A program made the position numbers and the translations under genes. A DNA stretch of 64,000 nt from the NCBI GenBank assembly GCA_009792885.1, contig WMCF01000112.1, positions 1,157,822 to 1,221,821 of the forward strand, in the 5' to 3' direction. Below are positions 12,701 to 27,700 of this stretch, piece after piece; the first letter of the stretch is position 1; each line of letters opens with the position of its first letter. The notes beneath the pieces are model-generated. The model did no database searches and was not told the DNA's origin. It saw only the letters and a list, made by a program, of their open reading frames with translations. The stretch is from Eremophila alpestris peregrina. Taxonomy: Eukaryota; Chordata; Aves; Passeriformes; Alaudidae.

Positions 12701-15700
12701 CAACTGTTACTTCCAAACACAAAACATTTTCAGTATGTTGATGGAGCAGAGCTCTGGCAGTGAGAGGTGGGTATGGATGGAAGTGCAGAGGGGCTGCTGC
12801 TGCCAGGGCAGTGCTGCACCCCAGGGATTTCCATGTGTTTGACTGCTGCCTGCCTGCCCAGGCATCTCCCTCCCTGCATCTCTGCCTAACTGGGTGCAGT
12901 TTATTGGTTTAGCCCCTGGCAGCATGGACCTGGCACAGCAGGATGTGGTGAGTGGCACCTTCAGACTCTGTTGCTCCAACTGCCCCAGGCAAGAGCTGGT
13001 GTTTCCTGACTTCCCATGCTGAGCCTGGATCTGAGCTGCAGCTGGTGACAAGGAGAGCTAAGGACCTTCATTTTGGGCCATCCAAATTGCTCCAGCTTAA
13101 AAATGCCTATCACAGATATTAACAAAAATTATGCTCTCTTATTTCAGGTCCCAAGTTAAGAGCATTAAGATCAGTTTGGTGTTGATACCATGCTGGGGCT
13201 TGCAGATGCTCCATGACAAAAATGTAATTGCCAAGAAAGTTGGTTTAGTTCAACCACAGCGTGCAGAGCAAGCTCATAGCCTCTTGCTGGTGGAGCTTTG
13301 ATGTCTGTACTTCCTGTTTGTGCAAATGTACAATTCCCATATTATCCCATAACCCCCTCAATGGAATATGCATATTGGAAATACATATTTGGAGTACATG
13401 TTTACTAGAACTGTCTCTGTCGTGTGAAATTTGCCTAAACCCTGTGTTTTGAAACAGTTATTTTAGAAAGGAAAGCAGAGCCTGTTATTGGTGAAGCACA
13501 GGAGATTTTTGCCTTTTCATTAAGGCGTCAAGTTTATTATGATTCCCTACACATGTGGATAAAAACAGCAAGATCAGAAGGAAATTTGGCACAGATTGAT
13601 TTTAGAGCTGCAATGCAGAATGTTGGTTTCGTGTGAGACAAGGCCTTTTACCTTTCTGAGACAAATCTTTCCCAAAGAGTGTTCTGTGATCTACTGAAAA
13701 ACATCAGACTGGATTTTTCCTGTGGACTCCATCAGGCTTTTTTGTTATTACTGGTGGTTAACTAAACCATCTCTGTGTAGGAGTGGGGAATTTATGGCAA
13801 AGGCTTGCACAGGCCATAATGGACAGACTCAAAAACAGAGATGGCAAGAGATGTGCTCTCAATCCTCCTGTGCTTTACTGGAGGATTTGCCTCTGTTCCT
13901 CTAGGGTTGCTTTGTCATTTCCCTTGGAATTTTTTGCTTGTGTTTTTTTTTTTAAGCCACCTCACTGGTATTGGTTTTATTTTAAGACTGGTCAAAGATG
14001 AGATATATAGTTCATTTCAGACAGTTCAATGTAATTGATCTCATCTGTCAAGTGTTCTCAGTCAGGCAAGATATGGATGTATCTTCTGAGAGGAGAGCAC
14101 AGCAAATATGCTCTGTACTCAGGTTTTCATTATTTCTTACAGGACACAGGTATATCAGTCAAGCTGCAGCTAAAATTGACGTGGATTTTGATTATGATGG
14201 ACCTCTGATGAAGACAGAAGTTCCTGGACCACGATCTAGAGTAAGTTTCCAAAGTCTAGTAACTTGGTGTTTTGCATCTTCAGTTGTATCTAACTTGATA
14301 GAAAACAGATTTTATTTCAAACCTTAAATCTGACATGAATAAATGATTCCATAAGTCTACACCCACTTCTATCAGGAGGTTGACAATGAAAAGCTCATGA
14401 ATGGAATGTCCCTCTCTGAGAGGCAGATCTGAATCTCAACTGCCAAGTTCCCATATGGAATAATTCATTTTTATTAAAACATCTCATCAGCCTTGGTCAC
14501 TGCTGAAATAGAAACTTTCTGTGATGTGAAATAATGCTTTGGTTCTGAAATGAAGCAAGAGTTTTAATTTTCTAGATGTTGTTTTACTCTGACAGGGCCA
14601 GCATTTGTGCATGTGGTGGGTTTTGGTTTTTGTGAGGTTTTTTTTGTTGTTTTTAATAAAAAGGAGCAGGCTTTCTGGAACCAAGTACCACTCAGTATCC
14701 CTTCTGTGTGACTCTGGCTTATCTTATTTTCTAATTCCTCCCTTGTTCTCTCAGTTCAGTTGGTCAATATAGAAGAGGCAGCTTTCCCTTTGTGAGATTT
14801 ACAGTTAAACTGTGTTTGCAGCTCCTCTGCATGGCACAGGTCATAATTTTGACTGTAATATTTGCAAGATGCACCATGAAAGTTCCTGTGCCAGGTAGAG
14901 TTGCCTGGTGAGCACACAGGACTATAAAGTTTGCATATGATTTATGGGGCCATAAAAAGGAAACAAACTTTCTTTATCAGTACTTGCTAATTACACACCT
15001 GAGACTCTGACATTTGCTTTTCTGCAGGAATTAATGAAGAAGCTGAATGGAATTCAGGTAATTTGTCAAGTTTTCTGTGTTTTGGGGGGGGTGTTAATAC
15101 TTTGATTTCCAAACTTGTTTTAAAATCCTGGTTTGTATGTTTGTGCCACCATGAAAGGTGAAACACTGAAAACACATTATGTCTGGTTTATATATGCATT
15201 TGAATAAAATCTTATATAGTGTATTTTGAATACTGCAGGATCATTTTGCTAGCATCAGGGATTTTTCTTTCAACAGATGCGTTTAAAGTATGTGTGTTTA
15301 AAGGAAAACCCTGGAATTGTTACAGAGTTACCAGTGAAAACAAGGTTTGTTAGGGCTTGAGTTTAAAAGCATGTCAGCCTTAGTACACAGTGCCTTCCTA
15401 AGATGAGCAATTTCTTCAAGTCTGTGCTTCATTTCTGTAGAAAAAGCAAAGACTTGCTCTTTTAACAGTCATTATAAAAATAGCTGTGCAGTTATTCCCT
15501 TGCAGTGAAATGTCTTTTTATCCTAGCATTAGGTATTTTTATCAGATTATGCTGTATAACCATTAGTTGCACCTTCCTACATACTGCCACTTTCTAAAGC
15601 ACTAATTGTTTTTTTTCCTTGAAGAATGCAGAAGCTGTGCACTTCTTTTGCAATTATGAGGAGAGCAGAGGGAATTACCTCGTTGATGTAGATGGCAATC

Positions 15701-18700
15701 GTATGTTGGATCTCTACTCTCAGATTTCTTCCATCCCAATAGGTAGGACACAATTGTACCAAAATGTTTTGTTTTGTCCTCAACCTGTCATTTTCTTCTC
15801 TCAGGCACTACCAGGGAAGCTGGTTGATTAATTTAAAAAACCAGAGGTGGCATAATGAACACCTTGTTGTGATCAGGGACAGCTCACTGCTGTGTGTTGT
15901 GTAGTGGTGGGTTTGGATACCCCAAGTAACTACAAATTCAATACCTAAAGCTCACTTAAACTGCACAGTGGTGCCAGGGAGAAGCTCCAGTATTAATCTC
16001 AGTTTGAATGTGCAAATTCCACAGTTCAAGTTGTCTTTGTTGGCTTGAATTCGTGCACTTGGTGATTCTGTCACAGTATGTTACTATTTTAAACATTAAC
16101 AACCATAATGTAGACAAGTTAAGGTGAAATTAAATGCTCTAGTTAGCATTTCTATCTCAAAGTAAGTGGGAAAAGAAAAAGGGGTGGGCCATGTGGACTG
16201 CAGCAGGATGAAACAAGCCCAGCACTGAGCTGTGGTGCTGACTGAAAGCAGAGGTGGCAGCTCATTTTTCTGAGGGAGCAGACACAGGGCCTGGCAAGAG
16301 TCAGCTGATTGCTTTGTGAAGCCTTTCAAGCAGAGGCAAGGCAGAAATGTGAGCCCCAACTGCAAGGCATACAGGCTTCAGTAGGAGTTAAGTCCAGTTT
16401 GTTTGCTCCTCATCCATGGTTCCTCTCAGCTGCTTAAAAATACACTTCTGCAGAAGCAAAAAGAGTAGAAGTGCTGGGGTGATTTCAAAGGTACATCTTG
16501 TGCTATGTATAGAAACTGATGACTCAAAATCATCCCTACAGGCCTTCTTTCCTGGGAAACAGAATTTGATGATGTTCAGGTTGTTACCAAACTTTTGGCA
16601 TCTAAGAGCTTGTGACTGTGATGGGTGTTCACTTCTCCCAGTCTTTGCAGCAGTGCTTTTGCTGTCCTAAGGCACTCAGTGAGTGTAACCATTCCAGAAC
16701 CCTGCAATGTCTGTAGCTTGTTTCCCCAACACAAGTTCTCACTACTTTGCATCTTTCAGGCTGCTCTGAGGTAACTTGGCCACTGCTCATGTGGAACTAG
16801 GGGTGAGACACAGGAGCACAATGCTTGTATGCCAGTGAGCTTGGATTTTAGGTTTCTAGGAAAGCAGATGCATTTAGTGGTCCTGGCTTCCCATTCTTCA
16901 CACAAGAAATGGATTTGGAGAAACAAGTCTCAGTCATGTAGTCAAATGCACGCTCCAAAGTGTGAAAGTCAGTGCAAACTCCAAAAGAATGAAATGGTAC
17001 AGACAGAGCACTGAGGCTTTCTGACCTGATGCTGCTGGATGGTGCAAGCATGCCTCCATTAATATAGTTTTGTGTATAAAATATTGAAGTGTTATGGAGG
17101 AAAGATCTTCTAAATGGGCAGGGGCTCTGCAGTTTACTTTCCCTGGTTGATTGAAAGTGGTGACATAGGACAAGACTCCAGCCCTATTGTTCCTCCTTCA
17201 CACAAGGCAATGCCTTCCTGAGGGCAGGCTGGGTTTTTATCCCAGGGAACACATTCCTCAGTCCCAAAGGAGCTACAGAACAGTGCTTCTTGCACCTTCT
17301 CAAGCAATGGCTCTGGGATGTGCAGCAACAAAGAGTAAATGGAAATTCAATACTTACAGCCTGACCTAAGTCTAACACACAACATTAATTTATATATTTC
17401 AGTTGTGCTGAATGACAAGATTATCTGAAGCTGCCCAAGTTTCTAATAATGTTCCTCTTGGTGACAGAGGTAGGGCCTGGACTGGGAGAGCAAAACAAGA
17501 TCACAAGGTGCTTGTTAGTCATCTGTGCTTATCTCTCTGCAACTAAATCCAATAAAACCCTGCATGAATCTGTCAGGACTCCCCAAGATTTAATAATGAT
17601 CTGTTATACAAGAATATATTTATCAGCAGAGGTTGAGAGGTAATAAGTGCTGTGTAGAGAGATAAGAAATAAAGTATAAAAAGCCTCCAGGCAAAGATGC
17701 TCTGGGCTGTCTCTTGCTGAAAAACAAAAATTAAAATAGTTTTTTACCACAGTTTTATGGGCAGTTGTAGCACAGCACAGTCCTTTCATCCTGCATCTCT
17801 TCTGTCTAATAGAGTTAGAAACCCCATGGAGCCAAATGCAAGAGGGATGTTATTGACATGTTTGCCAGCAAACATCCTGGAATAGCAAATGGAACAACGT
17901 GTTTGTCAGTGCTGGGAAGGTCTCTTCTGTTTGGGGAGATGCAGAGAGGTGTAGTTTGGTATTATTGACAGCAGCCTGCTGCTCAGTTCAAATGATTCTT
18001 TGGTCTGTCTCCATCTCATTATTTTAGCAGGCTCTAGTTGTTTTTCCTCTTGCAGACAGGCACATTGATGAGCCTGGAGGACATGTACGTCCCTGTCACA
18101 CTGCTGCACACACAGCAAGAGTGATGGAGCAGGTGCCCTTCCTTGGAGCCAGCTCTGGCACCTCTGAGAGATTTGTAACACTGCAAACCCTTGTGCTGGT
18201 CATGGCACTGAGTGAGTGCCTGTTTGCCCTGCCAGCCTGGAGCTGTTTGACTTGTCTGCCACAGTTACAGAATGGTTATTCAAGCATTTAGCTCTTCCTG
18301 GTGTTAGCTGCTGACTGGGAACCCCCATGGCAGCTCAGCCTGTGTCACACTGCCTGGCTCTGGCACAGCAGCTGGGCTTTGAGCAGCCCCCTGCCTTCAC
18401 TGGGGCCCTCTGAGGAGGCACAAGCATGGGGGAGTGTTAGGAGCAAGACCAGAGCCCTTGGCCTGAAGTGAAGAGAGTGGGAGAGAGATTCTGTGTGTTT
18501 GCAAAAGGATAAATCAGGAGTAATGGAAGCTTGTGTTATGAGAAGAAACCAAGATTTTCACATGTGGTAACACCAGCAGTAGCATTACAGGTTCTTACAA
18601 GCAACACCAGAGTTGGTCCTTGAGCTTCCTAAACAATGGTAGCTGTTCATAACAAACTTCTGTGCACTTTGGTGATTTCTAAAACACTGGATTTACTCCC

Positions 18701-21700
18701 AAAGGGGCTCTCAGTGGCAGCCAGGTGCAGTTCTCAATGTGTCATTCTCTCTAGCTGAACAGCTCTTCCCATGACAGCAGATGCCATGCAGATTTAGTTG
18801 TTCTGTGTCCCACTGTTATTATCTTCATAATAATTTTAACAGATTTATCAGCATGACATGCTGCTAAAACAATATGGATATTCTCTTTTTTTCAGCTAAA
18901 ATATTCAAAACTGAATTTATAATGGATTTGTTAACACAGTCACCTAATGCTCCATTGCTCAAACAGGATAATCAGGGCTGTTGTCATTCCTCTGGAATGG
19001 GGATTCAGAGCACATTAAGCTTTTGTAACAAAATTACTGTGGCCTGACTTCTTGAGCAGTGGGGAAGATGAGGTTTCCAGCTGTTTCTACAAGGAAATGT
19101 GAAAGATGATGTTAATCTCTGGCATTGGCATTTCATACATTAGAGATCAGGCTTTAAAATGAAATTTCTGGCCTCCCTTGAAGATTTTTTTTTTAACAGC
19201 AGATAAATTGGTTCTGCCTGTAAGCAAGCAAGTTATCCTGTAGACTATCAATGAGTATAAATTAAGCACATTCATTGTGTTCAAACTGAAGCTATATTAA
19301 TTTCTTAGTAAGAAGGATAAATGGTTGCATCTTTTTCCAAGCAAAGCTTTGTCAAAGTAAGGAAATGGGTGTGCCAGAGCTCCCAGAAGAGCTGTGCTGT
19401 GCCCTGCACCCAGACAGGCTGCTGAGGGACAAAGAGCCCAGAGGTTTGTCCTACTTCAAAAGAAGTCCCATTATTAGTAGCTAAAAATACACAAGTTGCA
19501 CATAAACAGTCAAGCATTAAGGTATGGTTATTGTCTAGGTTATGCTTTGCATTACTTCATTGAAACCAGATAAAAACTGCTTTCTTTCTTTGTTCTTTTT
19601 AATTAGGTTACAGCCATCCCTCTCTGATAAAGCTTTTACAGCAGCCACAGAACCTGGTAAGTGAATTAGAACCTGAAGGAGTTCTCTCTCTCCTTGTTGT
19701 GGGCTTTCTCTTTTTTTCTCAGACTGATAGTGAATGCTAATGATTCAATTTAATGTATTAAATTCAAGGATCTGCTTGCTTTACTTCTCACTAGATGAAA
19801 AGAGCTTTGTAGTGTTTAAGAAGACACCCAAACCTCGGGGAAGTTTTACAAAAAGTAAACATTTGGGTGGTGCAAGCACTTGATGTATCTGCAGCCACAT
19901 TTAAATCATAGCTCAAACATACTGTCTCAAATTAACCATTTTAATAATGTTTTCTGAAGAATTTTGAGCCTGAAAGCAAGCCCAAAACCTTGAGAGAGAG
20001 CACACTATCTGGGACATGCTACCCTACATCTGGAATGCTGTGGGATATTTAGGGTTTTTTTTGAACTTGGGAATAGTGACTGATTCCCATCTCCCAAGTG
20101 CACTCCAGCAGGGCACAGAAATGCAGACATTTGAGTTCCCTGAGCTGATTTCCTTTATAGAGTACTCATGTCTTCAGGTGAGAAATTCTGCCTTTCCCAG
20201 GTATAAAATACTTAAAGTAAAAAAACCAAACCAAACAAGCAAACAAACAAAAAACCCCAACAAAAACGACAACAAAAACCCCCAAAAAACCCCAGGACTA
20301 GAAATGCTGGAGTTATCAAAGGCAGATCTGGATGTTTTGGAAGGTCTGATATTTATGAATACTTACATTAACTCATAAAGATGATTTCTGAGAATAATAT
20401 CTTTACTATAATGCAGCAGTAGGCAGAGTCAGATTAAAAAAAAAAACAAACAAAAAAGAAGAAACAAACAAAAATCCCAAAACCAATTCAAAAAATCCAA
20501 AAGCCCTGTTGCTGGTGGCAGTTGTTGATTTGCCCATGGGGTGACACTCTGGAAGCCTGCAGTGAAGGAACTCCTCCTAAGTCCCACACTAGTGGCACAA
20601 TTTCAGTGAGTGTTTGCAAAGGGATTGGTGTTTTCCTGGAGGGAGTTTTTATTTTGTTTTATTGTAATGCTCCACATACCCTCTCTGTAGCCAGCTATAA
20701 TCACAGAATGTGCATCTGTTTATTTGAGCCCACAGTAGCTTGATGTCAATGTTCTGTTTTTCTCAGTTCTGAGTATCTCATTAACTACAAAAGAAAAGAA
20801 CACTTTTCTGCTTAATGGCAAATGTTGTCAGTTGACTGTGACAACCCATAATCAAATTCACAGCAAATTCATGGTCTTCTCTTTTTAACTTGATATGAAA
20901 ATTTACTTCTGAACTGAGATAAAAAGTCAAGCAATATTTCTCATAGCCACTAACAAAAAGATTTTGTGTTAACCTGTCATAATATCCTTGCTTAGATTTT
21001 CTTTTAAGCTTGAGTCTGTTGAAAAGTGTTTTGGAAGTAAAACACTTGATCTATAAAGTCATAGCTCATCCAGTCTTCTGTCTTGTGTGATACTTGGTTT
21101 TCCCTAAGAATCCTGATGAAATGTCCTTAACAGGGGCAGTGTGACCACTTACACCTCTTGGAATGAATGAGTATTTGTGTTGAGGAGGAGGGCTGAAGAA
21201 TGCTGATAAATGTGCAAGCTTGAGCTGCACTGAAAATATGAGTGTTTTGGGGGAGGCTGTGTGTTCCCTCTGGAGAGCCATTGACAATTAACTTATCAAA
21301 GCTCAGCCTTTAATTTCAGCCATTACTTGTTCAACAAGAAACACAGCAAACAAAAGAAAAGGGCAAATAAAGCTGCTTGGCAGTTGGCAAATTTATTGAG
21401 CTTGTCCTTCTCTGAGAAAATTTAATTTAAAATAAAGAGGAGCACAGTATGAATCAAATAAGATTACCCACAAAGACTAAGAGCACCAATGAATCAATTT
21501 TAATCTGTGACACAATTTAAATTAATTGCATAAATGTGACATTCATCTCCATTAGTGGACTGGGAAGGCTGAGGGGCTGTTTCCAGAGCTGCTCCTTAGA
21601 AACCCCTGTGTGGGCTGTAGGCTGCTGTTCCCTGACACCAGAATTACCTTTCCCAAAGGTGTGAATGCTGATGTGACCAGTTCACAGCACCACTGAAGCA

Positions 21701-24700
21701 GGAAGGAGCCTCAGGTGGTCTCTTGGCCAACCTCCTGCTCCAAGATGGGTGGCTGTGAATGGGACCAGGGTGCTCAGGGCTTTATCTGGCACCTTGAAAA
21801 CCTCCAAACGAGCAGCCTGTTTCACTGCTTTACTGTTCCCTTCCTGCAAAACCTTCTCCCTGTACCCAAATCAGTACTTCTCATGCTTTGGTTCATGCCC
21901 ATGGCTTCTCATCTTCCACTGAAGAGCCTGGAGCCTGGCCCCACCTTCCCACTGTTCCAAAATGGTCTGTCTTGAAGCTCAGCAAGGATGAAATTGCTGC
22001 TATCCTAACTTAATTTAGCTACTCAAACTGAAAGCAAGTAATAAAGATTTTAAAGCATATTTCCTGTGTGTAAGGAAAATGGAGATTGAGCAGCTAAAAA
22101 GGCAATATTGAGGAGGAAATGCCAGTGTGAGTTAGCATGCACCTTTCCTAGGGTGTCCTACAAGAATAAAGCAGTAAGGAGTAGACAAAAAAACTTATGC
22201 TAAGACAGGAATAGTAATCCCTATCTTAAAACTACTTGTGCCATGATACACATTTCTGCCTGGTATTTATAATTAAAATAAAATGGAACTGCTTTGATAT
22301 AAAAATATTTTCCATGTGATAGTATGACCTAACAATTCCTCTTCCTTTGTCTTTTTAGAGCACTTTTATCAACAGACCTGCCCTAGGGATTTTACCTCCA
22401 GAGAACTTTACAGAAAAACTGAAGGAGTCTTTGCTATCAGTAAGTTCAGATGCCTGTGGACTGATCACTGTTATTATCATCACTGTTATTATCACTTTGC
22501 ACTATACTTGTGTTCAGTATTTCAAGAGTAAATTTCTGTCTTTGTTGACAGGTGGCTCCTAAGGGTTTGTCACAGGTGATAACCATGTCTTGTGGATCCT
22601 GCTCTAATGAAAATGCCTTTAAAGCAATATTCATGTGGTACAGAGTAAGTAAAACATTAAGATGTTTTTGTAGGTTTAGATGTAGAAATGAGTACTTAGA
22701 ATTGTTATTGCAAAACAAAGTGAGGCTTGGAGGTTGTCTGCTCATGATGTTCTTTGTAATCAATCTAGTACAAAACCTTTATTAAAATGTCTTTATGTAA
22801 GCTTTTAGTTTATACTGACACAACTTTAGAAGTTATAAAGGAAAGGAAATAAAGAAAATGCAGATTGTAGTCAGCATGTGAAAGCCATAGTCAGGGCCTT
22901 CCTTGACTCCAGTACTGAATATCAGCATTACTGGTTTGTGGTTCAGCCATAAATGCCTTGGTTACAGCTACAGGAACACTAATGTGGGGTTGTTTGGGTT
23001 TTTTGCAGAACAAGGAGAGGGGCCATAATAATGTCACAAAAGAAGAACTGGAATCTTGCATGATTAACCAGGTAATTTGTTCTTTACCACACCTACAGAT
23101 GTACCACTGCTTTGGGCTTGGAAGGGAAGATTGGGAAGAAATGTTTGGTTTGTGTGAAGTGGAATCTGGGCTTTGTACACTTAGGAAATTGTAAAATACA
23201 GACTGCTCCCAATAATATCAGGGAGCAATCAGGAATGCATGGGGGTGCAGCACAGGAGAGCCCCAGCCTCTCCTCAGTGAGCCCCCAGAGGCACAGCCAC
23301 CCCAGAAACGTGCTCCTGGTGTGTGTAAGAAGGGGTGACTGTGCTGAAGGCCCAGGTCTGAGCTCCCCTGTGCAGTGATGTCAGGCCACAGCCTCAGACA
23401 CCAAGGACTGATCAGTGTTAATGCTGGGGCAGGCTCAGGGGGTACTTGTGCAAGGGGTGCCTGATGGAAGAGGGGCTCAGGGGGCAGGGAGGGGGATGTG
23501 AGCCCCTGTCTGACCCCAGTGTGTGCTCTCCTTGCAGCCCCCTGGCTGCCCTGACTACGCCATGCTCTCCTTCATGGGCGGCTTCCACGGCAGGACCCTG
23601 GGTAAGCTGTCCTTGTCCCCCTCAGTTCACATAGTACCTGTGCAGAAGCTCTAGGTTCTTTCAGGTTTGCCATGGAAGCCCCACCAGCACTGGAATGTTT
23701 GAGCAACAGTAGGAATTGATTGAATGCTTTTTGAAAAATTCTTTTCAGACAGGCTCTTATTTTCATTCTGAATCCACAATTTCCTGTTTGTACTCATGAA
23801 AATTTAGCCCCTGGAGTAAAATCACCACAAACATGCTGTCACTACTTTTACTGGTTTATATCAGCTCAGTCCCTGTTCTAAGTATGTTACCTGAGAGTGC
23901 TGTAACTGAGCTTTGAGAGCAGTTGTCTTAGGAGGGATGAAACCCACCTTGTCTGAGCAACCTGTTCAGACTGACAGAGGCTCTCCTGCTCTTCTGGAAC
24001 AGTGCACGTGGAAACTGATGCTCAAAATCTAGAGCAATCCATTTAAGCCTGACTAAATCCAATTACCCAGTATTTCAGAAGACAGTAAAAACACAGAGCA
24101 GTTAAGAGAATTCTACTGTCAGGCCATTTTTCACCTCTTGGTAGCTTTTTTCTTGTATTGTTCCTAGATGGGTATTATTTTAATTTTTCCCTCTCTGGTC
24201 TTAGGTTGCTTAGCTACAACTCACTCTAAAGCAATTCACAAACTGGACATTCCCTCACTGGACTGGCCTATTGCTCCATTTCCAAGGTTAAAGTATCCCC
24301 TAGAAGACTTTGTGAAAGAGAATCAACAGGAAGAAGCCCGTTGTTTAGAGGAGGTAAAAAATTCCCTGGCAGCTTTCTGTTGGTTTTGATTTGAAATAAT
24401 GAATAGTGTTGGTAGGATTAGTGTTTTTCACTAAAAGAATGTTTTCAGGGATTGGAACAGGCTGTGATTGGAGCAGCATTCACTGTTGTTTACAGTCAGA
24501 CCTTTCTCCCTGCCAGTTTTCTGGGAATACAGGGCTGCATCAGTGATACCAAAGTGAAATTCCATCCTCAGAACTTCACTGTACCACAGTGAACTTGTCT
24601 GCCAGCTCTTGCCAAAGGGCCATGGGCTGGGAGAGCACAGTATGGACAACCTTCTCTGCAGAGAGAACCTCTAACAGTATTTCAGCCTTTCCAGCTTTTC

Positions 24701-27700
24701 CATGGCAGCTTCTGGCATAAAGCTCTGATCGAGCAGGGGTGGATGTGTGGGTCCACTTAGCCAAACCTGCCTGGCTCCAGAGAGCACAGAAAGCACAGCA
24801 AATGGCTTCCCTGGGGCTGCTCCAGGCTGGCTTTGGTGGGACAAGTGCAAGGCTGGAAGCCATCATTTTACAAACAAACAAACAAACCAAAAAGCCAAAC
24901 TTTTCTTAGCAAGTCTATGCTTGGCTTACTGGCTCCCTTTGGAAACCGTTGCTTTGCACAGCCTGCAGGGGCTGTGAGGGGGATTTCAGGCACAAACACC
25001 ACTAATTGCAGCAACTGGCACTAGGAGGTTAATGAGAATTATCTGTCAGACCCTTACAACAACAGGATTTCTGCATCTGATTAATATAGCTGAAGTGGGT
25101 GACTGGAGAAAGTGAATATTCCAGATTACCTTTCTAATACATTAGCAGAGTTTTGGTTTCTGATATAAAATCTATCCCCTTCCATATCACTTAGGTGGAA
25201 TGACAGCAGTGGCACAGAGAGCTGCAGTGGTGCTCAGCACACTGCCATCTGAACCTGGCTTTCACAGCACTGACATAAATGTGCAACTGCTTACAGTGTG
25301 ATTAGGACATGATTTAAACCCATTCAGGAACAAGAAGGCAGTGTTAAATGCTGGAGGAACCACTTGTTAATCCTTTGTGCCTCCTGGTACCTTTCTAGCC
25401 AGGAATGTCCATGCAGGAAGTTCTGTTGGGATTTAATCTGGCTGGGAGGAATGTACAAATGTTCTGGAAGGAGGAGGTACCATCAGTGTTTGATTTACAG
25501 GTGGAAGACCTGATTGTAAAGTACAGGAAAAAGAAGAAGATTGTGGCTGGGATCATTGTGGAGCCAATCCAGTCAGAGGGTGGGGACAATCATGCTTCAG
25601 ATGACTTCTTCAGAAAGCTACGAGATATTGCCAGAAAGGTAAGAAAACATTCCTCTGGGCACTCAGTGATAGCTGAACATGCACCCACACATTGTGAGTG
25701 TCTCCAGAGGCTTTGCCCTGCCCCAGGCTCTTGGAGGCTTCCTCAGCAGCAGGCAGGGTAATTGTGTACCACATACAAGCAATCTCTGTGCTCTTCCATT
25801 TGATTCACACCTAATGGTTTCCTCACTCCAATAAATCATCTGATTTCAAAGTGAGAGAGAAATTGCTCTGATTCATTAGCTATTAATTTTGCAGGTGTGT
25901 TCTTTAAATGATCATGCCTGGTTGGTTGAGGAGGTTCCATTTTTGAGGAAGCAGGTTGTGAAAAGTAGAAATTTTTAATGACATGTTTTTAATTGCAAAA
26001 TAAAGAAGCTGAAACACAACTTGAGCCCAGCCAGAGTGTTGATGTTCCAATAAAACAATGAAAAGGACAAATGTCTTGGTACTTGGAATGTAAAGTTACC
26101 TGTTTAGAAGCTGTGACCCTCAGTAATACTTACTCCATTCTTTTTTCACCCTCAAAACATCTGTGTGCTGAAGAGATGCTGCCAAAAGTCCTTACCCATT
26201 GTTTTTAAATACAGTATTATGATATAGCTTGCTGTGCCTTGTCCACAGTTTGGACAAAATTGTCCTTCACATAAAGACCCCACATTGCCAGCTCACATGA
26301 GTAGCTCTTTGAGCAGAGTTGTCTGAAAAAGCAGCTGTTCATGCCCCCTGAACTGCCCAGCTCATGCTGCTGGTGCTGCCTCTGTGCCACATAATCCCCA
26401 AGTCTGACTGGGGGCAGAGACTTCATATTTCAAACACCTGGAAATGACACTCTGCTTCCCTCAGGGGCTTTGAAAATGCCACCTCTGCTCTTCCCAGATG
26501 TTTTCAGGTATCCTCTAGAAATGCTCAAGACTACATAAAAACATGTACTTGATGACTATGGGTAACAAGCAAGTTTCTAGTGCCTTCTTGAAAACACAGC
26601 TGCATTTTTAACTTGAAATCTGACAGGAGTGGCCTTGGTGGAGGGGCTGAGGAGGGGAGGTTGGGGCAGTGAAGGGAGAGGAAGGAGGTGTGTTGCCTGT
26701 GTTGATGTGCTCACTAAGGGAGGTGTTTGTGGTTTGGGAAGGAGGGCTCACATTCCCTGCTCCTCTCTGTCTCTGCAGCATGGCTGTGCTTTCCTGGTGG
26801 ATGAGGTGCAGACAGGAGGTGGCTGCACAGGGAAATTCTGGGCACACGAGCACTGGGGCCTGGATGACCCAGCTGATGTGGTAACCTTCAGTAAGAAGAT
26901 GATGACTGGAGGATTTTTCCACAAAGAGGAGTTCAGGCCAAATGCTGTAAGATTTGTGATCAAACTTGGACTCAGTGCTGGTTGGTGACCCCCTGAGGAG
27001 TGACTGTAACACCCCTGGAATGGACAAGGTTTCCCCTAGCAGTGCAGGTTCAGCTGGATGGGGCTGCTGTTTTACAGAAACTTGCTGTGTGCTCACACAA
27101 CAGTTATCATCACTTTTACTCCTGTTTTTGTCAGTCTCCAAGGTCATAAAGCTGGTGGAGGGGAGAGGAGAACTGGGTTAAGCCTAATGGAATAAACCTT
27201 CAGTACAAAATCCAGCCACAAACTGACACCTTCTCCTGCAGGGCAACTTGGGAATTTCAGAGCTTGTATGTCAGCATTAAAGATTCTGTCAGTGAGATTT
27301 CTTCTTTGCACTAATGACATTTTAGATGTAATTAATGAAAAAAAAAGCCACATTAAGGGCAAGAACATAAAGCTTGATGTAAAAGCCTGTATAGATGATG
27401 CTGATTTGCTGATCTATAGCTGTGTTTCACTGAGATGTCAGAGTAACAAGGCAAAGTGCACTAAATGAGAAGCATGATGTAATCACCCTGTGTTTCAGCT
27501 CAGCAATGGGGTTTTGCTTTACAACATAAAAAAGGGGGGGTTGGTGAGATTAGCGCATGCCTTTTCATACACCACGTTTGCACTACCAGTGTGATGCTTT
27601 GCTTTTCTTAATTTATAGTGATTTGCCTGTTAACATGTTCCACAACTCTCTTTCCACCCTTTCCTAAGCCCTACCGGATTTTTAACACCTGGCTTGGAGA

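Larger units (their letters stand above)
3777..14142 (+). other. ABAT: ABAT intron after coding exon 1
   Basis: A 10.4-kb intron. Beyond the repeated donor it holds a probable CR1 remnant near 4445-4725, a 21-bp duplication at 6860-6901 and a 22-bp three-copy tandem repeat at 10194-10259. No other exon was recognised; the open frames here have no conserved domain. Confidence 0.8.
19657..22358 (+). other. ABAT: ABAT intron 5-6
   Basis: A 2.7-kb intron containing two A-rich CAAA tracts (20219-20296 and 20434-20500) and a CR1 fragment (21690-21975). No further exon was seen. Confidence 0.75.
23072..25500 (+). other. ABAT: ABAT introns 8-11
   Basis: Introns 23072-23537, 23602-24204 and 24354-25500 separate exons 8-11. 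A short CAAA tract sits at 24866-24895. No extra exon was recognised. An open frame running left from exon 11 to 25405 is only intron that happens to be open. Confidence 0.75.
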
